A DNA stretch of 64,000 nt, taken from assembly GCF_001697225.1 (NCBI RefSeq), contig NZ_CP014671.1, forward strand, positions 868,001 to 932,000. The letters are read 5' to 3'. The notes beneath the pieces are model-generated. The model ran no database searches and was not told the origin of the DNA. It saw only the letters and a program-made list of their open reading frames with translations. Below, in pieces: positions 7,971 through 15,808 of the stretch. Numbering within the stretch: position 1 is the stretch's first letter; each line of letters begins with the position of its first letter. Source of the DNA: Immundisolibacter cernigliae (GTDB taxonomy: Bacteria; Pseudomonadota; Gammaproteobacteria; Immundisolibacterales; Immundisolibacteraceae). The position numbers and the translations under genes are program-made.

Positions 7971-9092
7971 ATGATCGATCCCGCCCACCGCACGCCGCGC
8001 CTGGCCCTGTACGGTTTCCATCGCGGCGCCAACGGCATCGGCCGGGTCATGTGCAATCTGGCCAATGCAGTCGCCGCGCAGGACGTGGCGGTGGATGTTC
8101 TGGTGAGTCAGGCCGACAGCGCCGATCTGCAGCTGCTCGACCCGGCGGTGCGGGTGATCGAACTGGGCGCCCGGCGCGGTCGCACAGCGGTGGCGGGGCT
8201 GGCCGATTACCTCGCCCGCGAGCAACCGGCCACCCTTCTGAGCAACCGCGAGTGGGCCAACCGCCTGGCGCTGCGCGCCCGCCGCCGCGCCGGCGTGCCG
8301 GTGTGGCTGGCGTTTCGGGTCGGCAGCCCGATGTCCGCCTCGCTGGCCCGGCGGCCGTGGCCGAACCGCCTGTGGCACCGCCGGCGGCTGCGGCGCGCTT
8401 ACCGGGCGGCGGAGCACGTGATTGCCATCTCCGCCGGCGTGGCCGATGACCTTCGGACGGTCATCGGGCCGATGACCGGGCACCTCGCCGTGCTGCCCAA
8501 CCCCAGCGTGCCGACCGACATCGACCGGCAGGCAGCGCAGGCCGTCCCGCACCCATGGGTCGCGCACGCCGACCAACCGTTGCTGCTGGCCGCCGGCCGC
8601 CTGGTGGCGGCCAAGGATTTCGCCCTGCTGCTGCGCGCATTTGCCATCCTGCGGCGTGGGCGCACGGCGCGGCTGGTGATCATCGGCGAAGGACCGCTGC
8701 GCCCGGCGCTGCTGGCCCTGGCCGCCGAACTTGGCGTGGCCGACGATCTGGACCTGCCGGGCTTCGTGGCCAATCCGGCCGCCTGGATGGCCAAGGCGTC
8801 GCTGTTCGTCGTGTCCTCGGCCTACGAGGGCGGCCCCAATGTGCTGATCGAGGCGCTGGCCTGCGGCACGCCGGCGGTCAGCACCGACTGCCCGCACGGA
8901 CCGCGCGAGATCCTGGACAACGGCCGCTGGGGGCCACTGGTGCCGCCCGGTGACGCGGTCGCCCTGGCCGAAGCCATGGCCGCCACGCTGGATGCGCCGC
9001 TGCCGGCGGCAACCCTGCGCGAGGCGATGGCCCCGTACCGGGCCGATGTGGCGGCGCGCGCCTATGTGCAGGCGCTCGGGCTCGCGCCGTGA
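7971..9092 (+). CDS. GT4-family glycosyltransferase (tandem paralogue 1)
   Basis: A 373-residue GT-B glycosyltransferase. The acceptor half opens with LALYGFHRGANGIGRVMCNL. The donor half contains AGRLVAAKDFALLLRAF, the YEGGPNVLIEALACGTPAV segment with donor-binding Glu at about 286 and 294, and STDCPHGPREIL directly after it. The last motif recurs in all three tandem genes. Its stop overlaps the GTG start of paralogue 2 (GTGA), so the genes form a coupled operon. It is likely to add one sugar in a surface polysaccharide repeat. Confidence 0.88.
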   Translation: MIDPAHRTPRLALYGFHRGANGIGRVMCNLANAVAAQDVAVDVLVSQADSADLQLLDPAVRVIELGARRGRTAVAGLADYLAREQPATLLSNREWANRLALRARRRAGVPVWLAFRVGSPMSASLARRPWPNRLWHRRRLRRAYRAAEHVIAISAGVADDLRTVIGPMTGHLAVLPNPSVPTDIDRQAAQAVPHPWVAHADQPLLLAAGRLVAAKDFALLLRAFAILRRGRTARLVIIGEGPLRPALLALAAELGVADDLDLPGFVANPAAWMAKASLFVVSSAYEGGPNVLIEALACGTPAVSTDCPHGPREILDNGRWGPLVPPGDAVALAEAMAATLDAPLPAATLREAMAPYRADVAARAYVQALGLAP

Positions 9093-10216
9093 GCCTGCCG
9101 CCGCCGGACCTGGCCGTGCTGCTGGCCACCTCCGGCCACAGCGGCGTGGACCGGGTGATGGGCAATCTGCTCGCCGCCTGGGGCGAGGCCGGGCTGTGCA
9201 TCGACCTGCTCGGCATCCACGGCCACGGTCCGCACATCGACCCCCTGCCGCCCGGCGTACGGCGCGTGCCGCTGCCGGCCCGTCACGTGAGCACCGCCCT
9301 GCCGGCACTGCTGCGCTACCTGCGCCGCGTGCGCCCGCCGCTGCTGCTGACCGACAAGGACCGCGTGAACCGTCTGGCGCTGCTGGCGGCCGCACTCACC
9401 GGCGGCCACACACCGGTGGCGGTGCGCCTGGGCACCACGGTGTCGGTGAACCTGGCCGGCCGCGGCGCCGTCGAGCGCCGCGTGCAGCGCCTGTCCATGC
9501 GCCACCTGTACCCGCGCGCGGCGGCCGTCTTGGTGCCCTCGCGGGGCGCGGCGGACGATCTGGCCGCGTTTGCCGGTCTGCCGCGCGAACGCATCCGCGT
9601 GGTGCCCAGCCCGGTGCTGACCGCCGATCTGGCAAGCCGCATGGCGCAGCCGCCGCAGGGCGTGGATTGGCCCCCGGACGGCCCGCCGACGGTGCTCGGC
9701 ATCGGCGAGCTGTGCGCGCGCAAGGATTTCGAGACGCTGATCCGGGCCTTCGCCGACCTGCGCGCGGCGCGGCCCTGCCGGCTGGTGATCCTGGGCGAGG
9801 GGCGGCAGCGCACCCGGCTCGAGGCGCTGGTGACACAGCTCGGCCTCGGCGGCCACGTGCAGCTGCCCGGCTTCGTCGCCAACCCCTATCCGCACCTGGC
9901 GCGCGCGGCGCTGTTCGTGCTGGCCTCGCGCTGCGAGGGCATGCCGGTGGCGCTGATCGAGGCGCTCGCCTGCGGCGCGCCGGTGGTCAGCACCGACTGC
10001 CCGAGCGGTCCGCGCGAACTGCTGCAGGACGGGCAGATCGGGCCGCTGGTGCCGGTGGGCGATGTCGCCGCGCTGACCCGCGCGATGGCCGCAACGCTCG
10101 CTGCCCCGCCACCGCGGGCGGTGCTGCAAGGCGCGGCGGCGCCCTACGCGGCGCGGCGTGCTGCCGGCGCCTATCTGGCGGCGCTTGGCCGGCCGCTGCC
10201 GGCGGCGCTGGAATGA
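9089..10216 (+). CDS. GT4-family glycosyltransferase (tandem paralogue 2)
   Basis: A 375-residue GT-B enzyme starting with GTG 9089. It matches its neighbours over almost the whole length: SGVDRVMGNLLAAWGEAG near the N terminus, LCARKDFETLIRAFADLRA, CEGMPVALIEALACGAPVV with Glu at about 283 and 291, then STDCPSGPRELL. Its stop overlaps the ATG of paralogue 3 (ATGA). The pattern suggests tandem duplication followed by divergence of acceptor specificity. The sugar donor is unknown. Confidence 0.88.
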   Translation: MSLPPPDLAVLLATSGHSGVDRVMGNLLAAWGEAGLCIDLLGIHGHGPHIDPLPPGVRRVPLPARHVSTALPALLRYLRRVRPPLLLTDKDRVNRLALLAAALTGGHTPVAVRLGTTVSVNLAGRGAVERRVQRLSMRHLYPRAAAVLVPSRGAADDLAAFAGLPRERIRVVPSPVLTADLASRMAQPPQGVDWPPDGPPTVLGIGELCARKDFETLIRAFADLRAARPCRLVILGEGRQRTRLEALVTQLGLGGHVQLPGFVANPYPHLARAALFVLASRCEGMPVALIEALACGAPVVSTDCPSGPRELLQDGQIGPLVPVGDVAALTRAMAATLAAPPPRAVLQGAAAPYAARRAAGAYLAALGRPLPAALE

Positions 10217-11325
10217 ACCGCCCTGGCATGAAACCGAAACGGATTGCCATTTTCGCGTCCTTCTCCGGCGCCGGCGGCGTCGAGCGCATGCTGCTGAACC
10301 TGGCCGCCGGCATCCGCGACGCCGGCTACGGCGTAGACCTGCTGACCATCCGTCGCGACAGCCGCCACCTGACCGCGCTGCCGGCCGGCGTGCGCCACCT
10401 GCCGCTGCAAGGCGGCCATGCCTGGGCGGCCGTGCCGGCGCTGGCCCGCTACCTGCGCCGCGAACCCCCGGCCGCGCTGCTGGCGGCCAAGGACCGCGCC
10501 AACCGCGCCGCCGTGCTGGCACGCGCGCTGGCCGGCCGATCGATGCCCCTCGGGCTGCGGCTGGGCACGCACCTGGGCGGCGTTCGCGGTGCGCGCCGCA
10601 CGCTCGGCGATCGGCTGCGCGGCGCCCTGTATCGGCGCGCCGAGGCGGTGATCGTCGTATCGCAGGCGATGGCCGACGATCTGCTCCCGCGGTTTGGCCT
10701 GCCCCCACAGCGGGTACGGGTGATCCGCAACCCGGTGCTGACACCCGGGCTTGCCCGCCAGGCGCAGGCGCCCTGCCCGCATCCGTGGCTGGCGCAGGAC
10801 ACGCCGGTCATCGTCGGCATGGGCCGCTTCACCCGCCAGAAGGACTTCCCCACCCTGCTGCGTGCCTTCGCCGCCCTGCGCGCCAAGCGACCGGCGCGTC
10901 TGGTCCTGCTCGGCGAGGGCGCCGGACAGGCGGACTGCGCCGCGCTCGCCGCGTCGCTCGGCGTAGCCGATGACCTGCTGCTGCCGGGCTTCGTCGCCAA
11001 TCCCCATGCCTGGCTGGCCCGGGCGCGCCTGTTCGTGCTCAGCTCGCGCTGGGAAGGCTCGCCCAACGCGCTCACCGAGGCGCTGGCGCTGGGCGTGCCC
11101 AGCGTGGCGACCGACTGCCTGTCCGGTCCGCGCGAGCTGCTGGCCGATGGCCGCTACGGGCCGCTGGTGCCGGTCGGCGATGCGCCGGCCTTGAGCGCGG
11201 CGATGGCCGCCACACTGGCGGCGCCGCTGCCGGCGGCCACGCTGCGCCAGGCGGTGCGGGACTACCGGCAGGACACGGCCGCCGCCGCGTACCTGAACGC
11301 CCTTGGCCTGCCGCCACGCTGCTGA
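10213..11325 (+). CDS. GT4-family glycosyltransferase (tandem paralogue 3)
   Basis: A 370-residue GT-B enzyme from ATG 10213 (overlapping the preceding stop); ATG 10228 is a close alternative. Motifs are SFSGAGGVERMLLNLAAG at the N terminus, MGRFTRQKDFPTLLRAFAAL, WEGSPNALTEALALGVPSV with donor Glu at about 281 and 289, and TDCLSGPRELLADGRYGPL. It has the same architecture as the two genes before it, and the sulfotransferase follows 16 nt downstream. It probably belongs to the same surface glycan pathway. Confidence 0.88.
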   Translation: MNRPGMKPKRIAIFASFSGAGGVERMLLNLAAGIRDAGYGVDLLTIRRDSRHLTALPAGVRHLPLQGGHAWAAVPALARYLRREPPAALLAAKDRANRAAVLARALAGRSMPLGLRLGTHLGGVRGARRTLGDRLRGALYRRAEAVIVVSQAMADDLLPRFGLPPQRVRVIRNPVLTPGLARQAQAPCPHPWLAQDTPVIVGMGRFTRQKDFPTLLRAFAALRAKRPARLVLLGEGAGQADCAALAASLGVADDLLLPGFVANPHAWLARARLFVLSSRWEGSPNALTEALALGVPSVATDCLSGPRELLADGRYGPLVPVGDAPALSAAMAATLAAPLPAATLRQAVRDYRQDTAAAAYLNALGLPPRC

Positions 11326-11341
11326 CCCGGATGGCCTGAGC

Positions 11342-12031
11342 ATGCTGCTGTGCTACCGACACAAGTTTCTGTTCATCCACATCGCCAAGACCGGCGGCAC
11401 CAGCGTGCGCGCGGCGCTGGCGCCATACCGCCGGCGCGATCCCTGGCGGGCGCTGCTGTGGGCCTGCAGCCGCATGAGTGCCCTGTCCGGCCACCGCCTG
11501 GGCATCAAGTTCCCACGCCACGCGCCGGCCATCGCGGCGCGCGAGATGCTGCCGCGCGAGTTCTACAACGGCCTGTTCAAGTTCGCCTTCGTGCGCAACC
11601 CGTGGGACCTGCAGGTCAGCTCCTGGCACCACCTGCGCCGCGAGCGCCCGCAACTGGTGGCCGGCTGCGCCGACTTTGCCGACTTCCTGCGCCACAAGCT
11701 GGACCCGCAGCGGCCCTGGCAGTACCACCTCGACACCTCGATCACGCCGCAGGCCGATTACGTCACCGACCAGCACGGCCAGCTGATCGTGGACTTCATC
11801 GGCCGCTACGAGCGCCTGGACCAGGACTTCGCGCACGTGTGCCAGCGCATCGGCATCCATCCGCCGCCGCTGCCGCACCGCCGCCAGGCGCGCGAGCGCA
11901 GCGACTACCGGCGCTACTACACGGACGAAACGGCCCGCTGGGTGGCCGAACACTTCGCCGCCGACATTGCCCGCTTCGGCTACGCCTTCGACGACCCGGC
12001 CGCGCTTGTCGGTGCCGAGCGGCCGGCTTAG
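11342..12031 (+). CDS. Sulfotransferase family 2 protein
   Basis: A 229-residue protein from ATG 11342 (MLLCYRHKFLFIHIAKTGG). The 5'-phosphosulfate binding loop is HIAKTGGTSVRAAL near residues 12-25, and the 3'-phosphate element is FAFVRNPWDLQVSSW with Arg and Ser in the expected places, as in Sulfotransfer_2 enzymes that use PAPS. No signal peptide or membrane anchor is seen, so it should act in the cytoplasm on a lipid-linked glycan or another acceptor. It ends the plus-strand glycosyltransferase operon and suggests a sulfated surface polysaccharide. No PAPS synthesis genes are in the window. Confidence 0.82.
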   Translation: MLLCYRHKFLFIHIAKTGGTSVRAALAPYRRRDPWRALLWACSRMSALSGHRLGIKFPRHAPAIAAREMLPREFYNGLFKFAFVRNPWDLQVSSWHHLRRERPQLVAGCADFADFLRHKLDPQRPWQYHLDTSITPQADYVTDQHGQLIVDFIGRYERLDQDFAHVCQRIGIHPPPLPHRRQARERSDYRRYYTDETARWVAEHFAADIARFGYAFDDPAALVGAERPA

Positions 12032-12068
12032 AGTGCGCCAGACCGCCGCACCCGAAGGAGAAACCAAC

Positions 12069-13328
12069 ATGAACGCCCCCAGCACCCTGCCCGCCCTGCC
12101 CTTTGCCTGGCCTGCCGAAGGCCTGCGCCGCGTGCCCTACGCGGTGTTCACCGATCCGGCCATCTACGCGCTGGAACAGGAGCGCATCTTCCGCGGCCCG
12201 ACCTGGAACTACGTCGCGCTGGAAGCAGAAATGCCCAAGCCGCACGACTACGTGTCCACCTTCATCGGCGACACGCCGGTGGTGGTCACGCGCGATGACA
12301 CCGGCGCCCTGCACGCCTGGGTCAACCGCTGCGCCCACCGCGGCGCGCTGGTGTGCCGCGACCTGCGCGGCAACGCGCAGACCCACACCTGCGTCTATCA
12401 CCAGTGGGCCTACGACGCCGCCGGCGGCCTGATCGGCGTGCCGTTTCGCAAGGGCCTGGGCGGCAAGGGCGGCTACCCGGCCGATTTCGACATGCGCCAG
12501 CACGGCCTGCAGCGCCTGCGCGTGGCCAGCCGCCGCGGCGTGGTCTTCGCCAGCTTTGCCGAGCACGGGCCGAGCCTGGACGAATACCTGGGCGACACCA
12601 TGCTGGGCAACATCGACCGGTTGATGACCAAACCGATCGAAATCCTGGGCTACAGCCGCCAGTACGTACACGCCAACTGGAAGCTGTACGCCGAGAACAC
12701 GCGCGACTCCTACCACGCCATGCTGCTGCACCTGTTCTATCCCACCTTCGGCATCGCCCGGCCGGCGCAGAAGGTGTCCATCGAGATGAACGAGGCGCGC
12801 TACCACAACCTGTTCACGGTCTGGCAGCCCACCGGCAAGGAGACCATGGACACCTACAAGCAGAACACCACGCGCGCCATCCAGGGCGGCCAGGACGCGC
12901 TGGAAGCCCCGCAGTTCCTACGCTACATCAACGAGCGCGGCGACGACATCTGCATCACCATCGAGTCCCTGTTCCCCAATAGCGTGTTCCAGCACATCCA
13001 GAACGGCCTGGCCGTGCGCCAGATCCGCCCCACCGCCGTGGACCAGTTCGAGCTGTTCTGGACCTACTTCGGCTATACCGACGACACCCCGGAACTGCGC
13101 CAGCACCGCCTGCGCCAGGCCAACATGCTGGGCCCGGCCGGACTGATCGCCATGGAAGACGCCGAAGCGGGCGAGATCATCCAGCGCTCGGTGTCGGACG
13201 GCAGCAACCAGCAGTCCTTCGTCGAAATGGGCGGCTCCGGCACCGAGAACCTGTACGACATCAGCGGCACGGACGAGAACTCCATCCGCGGCTTCTGGCA
13301 GGGCTACCGCGACCTCATGGGCTTCTGA
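12069..13328 (+). CDS. Rieske aromatic-ring-hydroxylating dioxygenase, large (alpha) subunit
   Basis: A 419-residue protein; ATG 12069 is preceded by GGAG at a good distance. The Rieske [2Fe-2S] ligands are visible as C88-x-H90 and C108-x2-H111 (NRCAHRG, CVYHQW). The mononuclear iron site shows N203 and D213-x2-H216-x4-H221 (DSYHAMLLH), the arrangement of ring-hydroxylating oxygenases, closest in style to anthranilate/salicylate-type alpha subunits. Such enzymes need a beta subunit or homotrimer plus a reductase and ferredoxin, and none is encoded nearby. It sits between the sulfotransferase and a NUDIX gene. The substrate is probably aromatic but cannot be assigned. Confidence 0.88.
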   Translation: MNAPSTLPALPFAWPAEGLRRVPYAVFTDPAIYALEQERIFRGPTWNYVALEAEMPKPHDYVSTFIGDTPVVVTRDDTGALHAWVNRCAHRGALVCRDLRGNAQTHTCVYHQWAYDAAGGLIGVPFRKGLGGKGGYPADFDMRQHGLQRLRVASRRGVVFASFAEHGPSLDEYLGDTMLGNIDRLMTKPIEILGYSRQYVHANWKLYAENTRDSYHAMLLHLFYPTFGIARPAQKVSIEMNEARYHNLFTVWQPTGKETMDTYKQNTTRAIQGGQDALEAPQFLRYINERGDDICITIESLFPNSVFQHIQNGLAVRQIRPTAVDQFELFWTYFGYTDDTPELRQHRLRQANMLGPAGLIAMEDAEAGEIIQRSVSDGSNQQSFVEMGGSGTENLYDISGTDENSIRGFWQGYRDLMGF

Positions 13329-13332
13329 ACGC

Positions 13333-13872
13333 ATGCGGCATTGCAGCCACTGCGGCGGGCCGGTCGAGCTGCGCGTCCCGCCCGGCGACAACCGCCAGCG
13401 CCACGTGTGCCCGGCCTGCGACACCGTCCACTACCAGAACCCGCGCCTGATCGTGGGCTGCATTCCGCAGTGGCAAGGCCAGATCCTGCTGTGCCGGCGC
13501 GCCATAGAACCCGCCTACGGGCGCTGGACCCTGCCGGCGGGCTTCCTGGAACTGGGCGAAGGCACGGCCGAAGGCGCCGCCCGCGAGGCGGCCGAGGAAG
13601 CCTGCATCGAGGTCGACATCGGCCCCCTGTTCAGCATGATCGACGTGCCGCACATCGGCCAGGTGCACATGCTGTACCTGGCCGACCTGCGCGAACCGCG
13701 CTGGGCGGCCGGCGAGGAAAGCCTGGAAGTGGCGCTGTTCGCCGAAGAAAACATCCCCTGGCAGGAGCTGTCATTCCGCAGCGTGCGCGAAGCCCTGCAG
13801 CACTACTTCGAGGACCGGCGCCGCGGCGCGTTCGGCCTGCACATGGACGTGCTGGGGCCGCCACCGGGCTAA
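13333..13872 (+). CDS. NUDIX hydrolase with N-terminal zinc ribbon
   Basis: A 179-residue protein beginning 4 nt after the oxygenase stop. A four-cysteine zinc ribbon (C4, C7, C26, C29) precedes the Nudix domain, with LPAGFLELGEG and AAREAAEEACIEV forming the Nudix box. The usual Gly near the box end is Cys here (EEACI). Relatives with this zinc ribbon hydrolyse NADH, ADP-ribose or similar nucleotide diphosphates, but the substrate cannot be read from sequence. Close spacing suggests cotranscription with the Rieske gene, although no functional link is established. Confidence 0.85.
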   Translation: MRHCSHCGGPVELRVPPGDNRQRHVCPACDTVHYQNPRLIVGCIPQWQGQILLCRRAIEPAYGRWTLPAGFLELGEGTAEGAAREAAEEACIEVDIGPLFSMIDVPHIGQVHMLYLADLREPRWAAGEESLEVALFAEENIPWQELSFRSVREALQHYFEDRRRGAFGLHMDVLGPPPG

Positions 13873-13898
13873 GACCCCGCCGAGGCGATCATCGCCCT

Positions 13899-13978
13899 GT
13901 AGGAGCCCGGCTTCGCCGGGCGATCAACGCTGCATCATCCGCCGGGCGATCATCGCGCAGCGAAGCTGCGCTCCTTGT
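13899..13978. repeat. Family A REP-like repeat (extended)
   Basis: GTAGGAGCCCGGCTTCGCCG, a CAACGCTGCATCATCCGCCG spacer unit and the GCGCAGCGAAGCTGCGCTCC hairpin. It continues directly into a family H segment that also follows family A at 38985. The gene-free stretch 13873-14214 holds only repeats and the IS110 left end. Confidence 0.75.
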
Positions 13979-14040
13979 ATGTTTCGCGTGCCGTTATGGC
14001 AAGTAAAACGCTTCACCGGGGAGGCCGTTCGCTCCTGGAG
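13976..14040. repeat. Family H segment, copy 1
   Basis: The segment TGTATGTTTCGCGTGCCGTT to CACCGGGGAGGCCGTTCGCT is nearly identical to 39031-39094. A diverged inverted copy is at about 48812-48855 (CTTCCCCGGTGAAGCGCTTG). Family A precedes it in the first two places. The IS110 element begins at or just after its right end. Confidence 0.65.
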
Positions 14041-14047
14041 GCGGGAG

Positions 14048-14178
14048 GGTTCCCGACCTCGTGTGTAGAGCGGCTCCCCGCCTCATTGCCCAGCACGTGG
14101 AGTATCCGGAAGCCGATCGTACGAGGCGGACTTCGCATACAAGGCCACACCGGGCAACAAGTGCGAGGTCGGGGAACC
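14048..14178 (+). ncRNA. Candidate IS110 bridge RNA region
   Basis: The noncoding left end of the IS110 element contains two long complementary arms: GGTTCCCGACCTCG at 14048-14061 and CGAGGTCGGGGAACC at 14164-14178, pairing over 14 bp with one bulged G. They enclose about 100 nt. A further hairpin GGTGA..TCACC (14179-14195) follows just before the ribosome-binding site. Bridge RNAs of the IS110 group are encoded in this position and fold into a stem with internal target- and donor-binding loops. The loop sequences have not been matched to target and donor here. Confidence 0.45.
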
Positions 14179-14214
14179 GGTGAGCATTATTCACCAGCAC
14201 GGAGGATCAGCAAG

Positions 14215-15213
14215 GTGTCGACAGTACACGCGGGAATCGATGTATCGGCCAAGAGCGTCGAGTTGGCGTTGCGCCAGAACGGCCGACGGATCAGCCGTGA
14301 GACGTTCCCACAGACGCCCGAAGGGCATCGGCAGCTGCAGCGGCGTCTGCGTGCCGCACAGCCGCAGTGCGTGGTACTCGAGGCCACGGGCGTTTACTAC
14401 CTGGACCTGGCCGTGACGCTGGCGCACGCGCAGCTGCCGGTCAGTGTGATCAACCCACGCAGCTTCCATCACTTCGCCAAGCTCAAGCTCCAGGGCAGCA
14501 AGACCGACGGCATCGATGCCGATCTGCTGGCCGAGTACGGCGAACGCCTGTCGCCGCCGGTGTGGACGCCACCCGATCCGGCGCGCCTGGCGCTGCGCGA
14601 CCTGGGCCGGCAGATCAATCGCCTGACTGCGATGCGCACGCAGGCCAAGAATCGTCTGCATGCCCTGCGCGCCCGCCAAGGCGTCCTGGACCTGCTGATC
14701 CAGGACGAAGTCGACGCCATCGCCACCTTGGAGCGTCGCCTCGAGCGCTTGACCCAAGCGGCCTGCCAACTGCTGGAGCAGCAGCCCGAGCTGGCCCGCC
14801 AGGCCCAGCACCTGGACGCCGCCAAGGGCGTGGCCCAGGCCAGCGCCATCGCGCTGCTGGCGGAGCTGTGCGTGCTGCCGGCCAGTCTCAAGTCCGCTCA
14901 GGTCGCCCGCCATGCCGGCCTTGACGTATGCCTGCGCCAGTCCGGCAGCAGCGTCCATGGCGTCTCGCGCATCAGCAAGGCCGGCAACGCCTACCTGCGA
15001 GCAGCGCTCTACATGCCCGCCCTGAGCGCCGTGCGCTATGACCCCTACGCGCGCGCCTTCTACGAAGCGCTCCAGCGCCGCGGCAAGCGAAAAATCCAGG
15101 CGTTGTGTGCCGTCATGCGCAAGCTGCTCACCGGATTCTGGGCGTGCCTGAAAACCGCACAGCCCTTCGACCCCGCCAAGCTCTTCAGCGATGCCCACTT
15201 CGCCAAGACTTGA
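14215..15213 (+). CDS. IS110-family transposase (recombinase)
   Basis: A 332-residue protein from GTG 14215, preceded by GGAGG at 14201-14205; upstream frame without homology was excluded. The N-terminal RuvC-like DEDD domain has HAGIDVSAKS (D9), VVLEATGVYY (E56) and GSKTDGIDADLLAEYG (D98, D101). The C-terminal Transposase_20-type domain contains HAGLDVCLRQSGSSVHGVS with the candidate nucleophilic serine near 243-246, then GNAYLRAALYMPALSA. It is full length, apparently intact and could be active. The family recombines DNA using a bridge RNA encoded next to the gene. Confidence 0.92.
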   Translation: MSTVHAGIDVSAKSVELALRQNGRRISRETFPQTPEGHRQLQRRLRAAQPQCVVLEATGVYYLDLAVTLAHAQLPVSVINPRSFHHFAKLKLQGSKTDGIDADLLAEYGERLSPPVWTPPDPARLALRDLGRQINRLTAMRTQAKNRLHALRARQGVLDLLIQDEVDAIATLERRLERLTQAACQLLEQQPELARQAQHLDAAKGVAQASAIALLAELCVLPASLKSAQVARHAGLDVCLRQSGSSVHGVSRISKAGNAYLRAALYMPALSAVRYDPYARAFYEALQRRGKRKIQALCAVMRKLLTGFWACLKTAQPFDPAKLFSDAHFAKT

Positions 15214-15231
15214 CCTCGGAACAGAGTATCT

Positions 15232-15330
15232 ACAAATCCATGCACGCCGCCCTGTCGCGGGCCGGCCCGCCCCTGCCGCGGAAGGTCAGCCGTGTTCGGA
15301 TATCGGGCATCGTCAGCAACACGCAGCGAT
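15232..15330. repeat. Family I repeat, copy 1
   Basis: The block from TACAAATCCATGCACGCCGC to GTCAGCAACACGCAGCG recurs at 16246-16342 with few changes and partly at 19372-19425. It starts with the tail of a family A unit, so its 5' part may have been displaced by the IS110 element. Confidence 0.65.
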
Positions 15331-15338
15331 CACCGGCC

Positions 15339-15545
15339 TGTAGGAGCCCGGCTGCGCCGGGCGATCATCGCTGCATCATCCGCCAGGCAATCGTCGCTGC
15401 CTCATCCGCCGGGCGATCATCGCGCAGCGAAGCTGCGCTCCTACAAATCCATGCACGCCGCCTTGTAGGAGCCTTTCTGCGCCGGGCGATCATCGCGCTT
15501 CGCGCCTGGCTGCCAGGCGCGCGAGCAACGCCGGGCGATACCGTA
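15339..15545. repeat. Family A REP-like repeats, two extended copies
   Basis: Copy one (15339-15447) has a GGAGCCCGGCTGCGCCGGGC hairpin, two GCATCATCCGCC-type spacer units and GCGCAGCGAAGCTGCGCTCC. Copy two (15464-15540) is degenerate, with CGCGCCTGGCTGCCAGGCGCG as an extra palindrome. Together with family I they fill the gene-free stretch 15214-15570. Confidence 0.7.
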
Positions 15546-15570
15546 GGTTTGGACGGGGTACCATCGGTCC

Positions 15571-15803
15571 ATGTATTTCGCCATCATCAGCGAGCTTCGG
15601 AATATCGAAACGTTCGCGCTGATTCCGAAATACGGGAGCTTCCACGGTTGCGGAAACGCTACGGCCTGGGCCGTTGGAGAAAGCGCAAAGGTTTCGCCCG
15701 CGTACTGCTTCCCGATGGTGCGATCCGCGAAGCTGAACTGCATTGGTACGAAGCATCCGGAATCGGCAGGTACGAGTTCAAGATCAAACGCTACGTGGAC
15801 TGA
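15571..15803 (+). pseudogene. Small conserved protein, frameshifted
   Basis: Two frames together encode one small protein. From ATG 15571 the first frame reads MYFAIISELRNIETFA. After a frame change near 15620 the second reads EIRELPRLRKRYGLGRWRK, then KGFARVLLPDG and ELHWYEASGIGRYEFKIKRY, stopping at 15803. The basic RKRYG-GRWRK and HWYEA-GIGR segments are those of a widespread small protein of unknown function. The second frame has no start codon of its own close by, so the gene looks broken by a one-base change, unless this is a sequencing error. The next small gene begins 5 nt after it, an arrangement suggesting a two-gene module. Confidence 0.5.
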
Positions 15804-15808
15804 AACTC

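Larger units (their letters stand above)
14043..15231 (+). mobile_element. IS110-family insertion sequence
   Basis: The element holds one transposase gene (14215-15213). About 170 nt of structured noncoding DNA lies upstream of it and only a few nt downstream, where the family I repeat resumes at about 15232. The left edge is set where similarity to family H ends and the right edge where family I begins, so both are approximate. No long terminal inverted repeats or obvious target duplication are seen, as expected for IS110 elements. Confidence 0.75.

Noticed and set aside
8950-10212. N-terminal extension of the third tandem glycosyltransferase to 8950
   Set aside because: The frame is open but overlaps two real genes. 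Homology starts at MNRPGMKPKRIAIF and ATG 10213 overlaps the previous stop, as in the neighbouring genes.
13975-14214. N-terminal extension of the IS110 transposase to 13975
   Set aside because: That part is repeat sequence and the noncoding IS end. The DEDD domain begins right after GTG 14215, which has a good ribosome-binding site.
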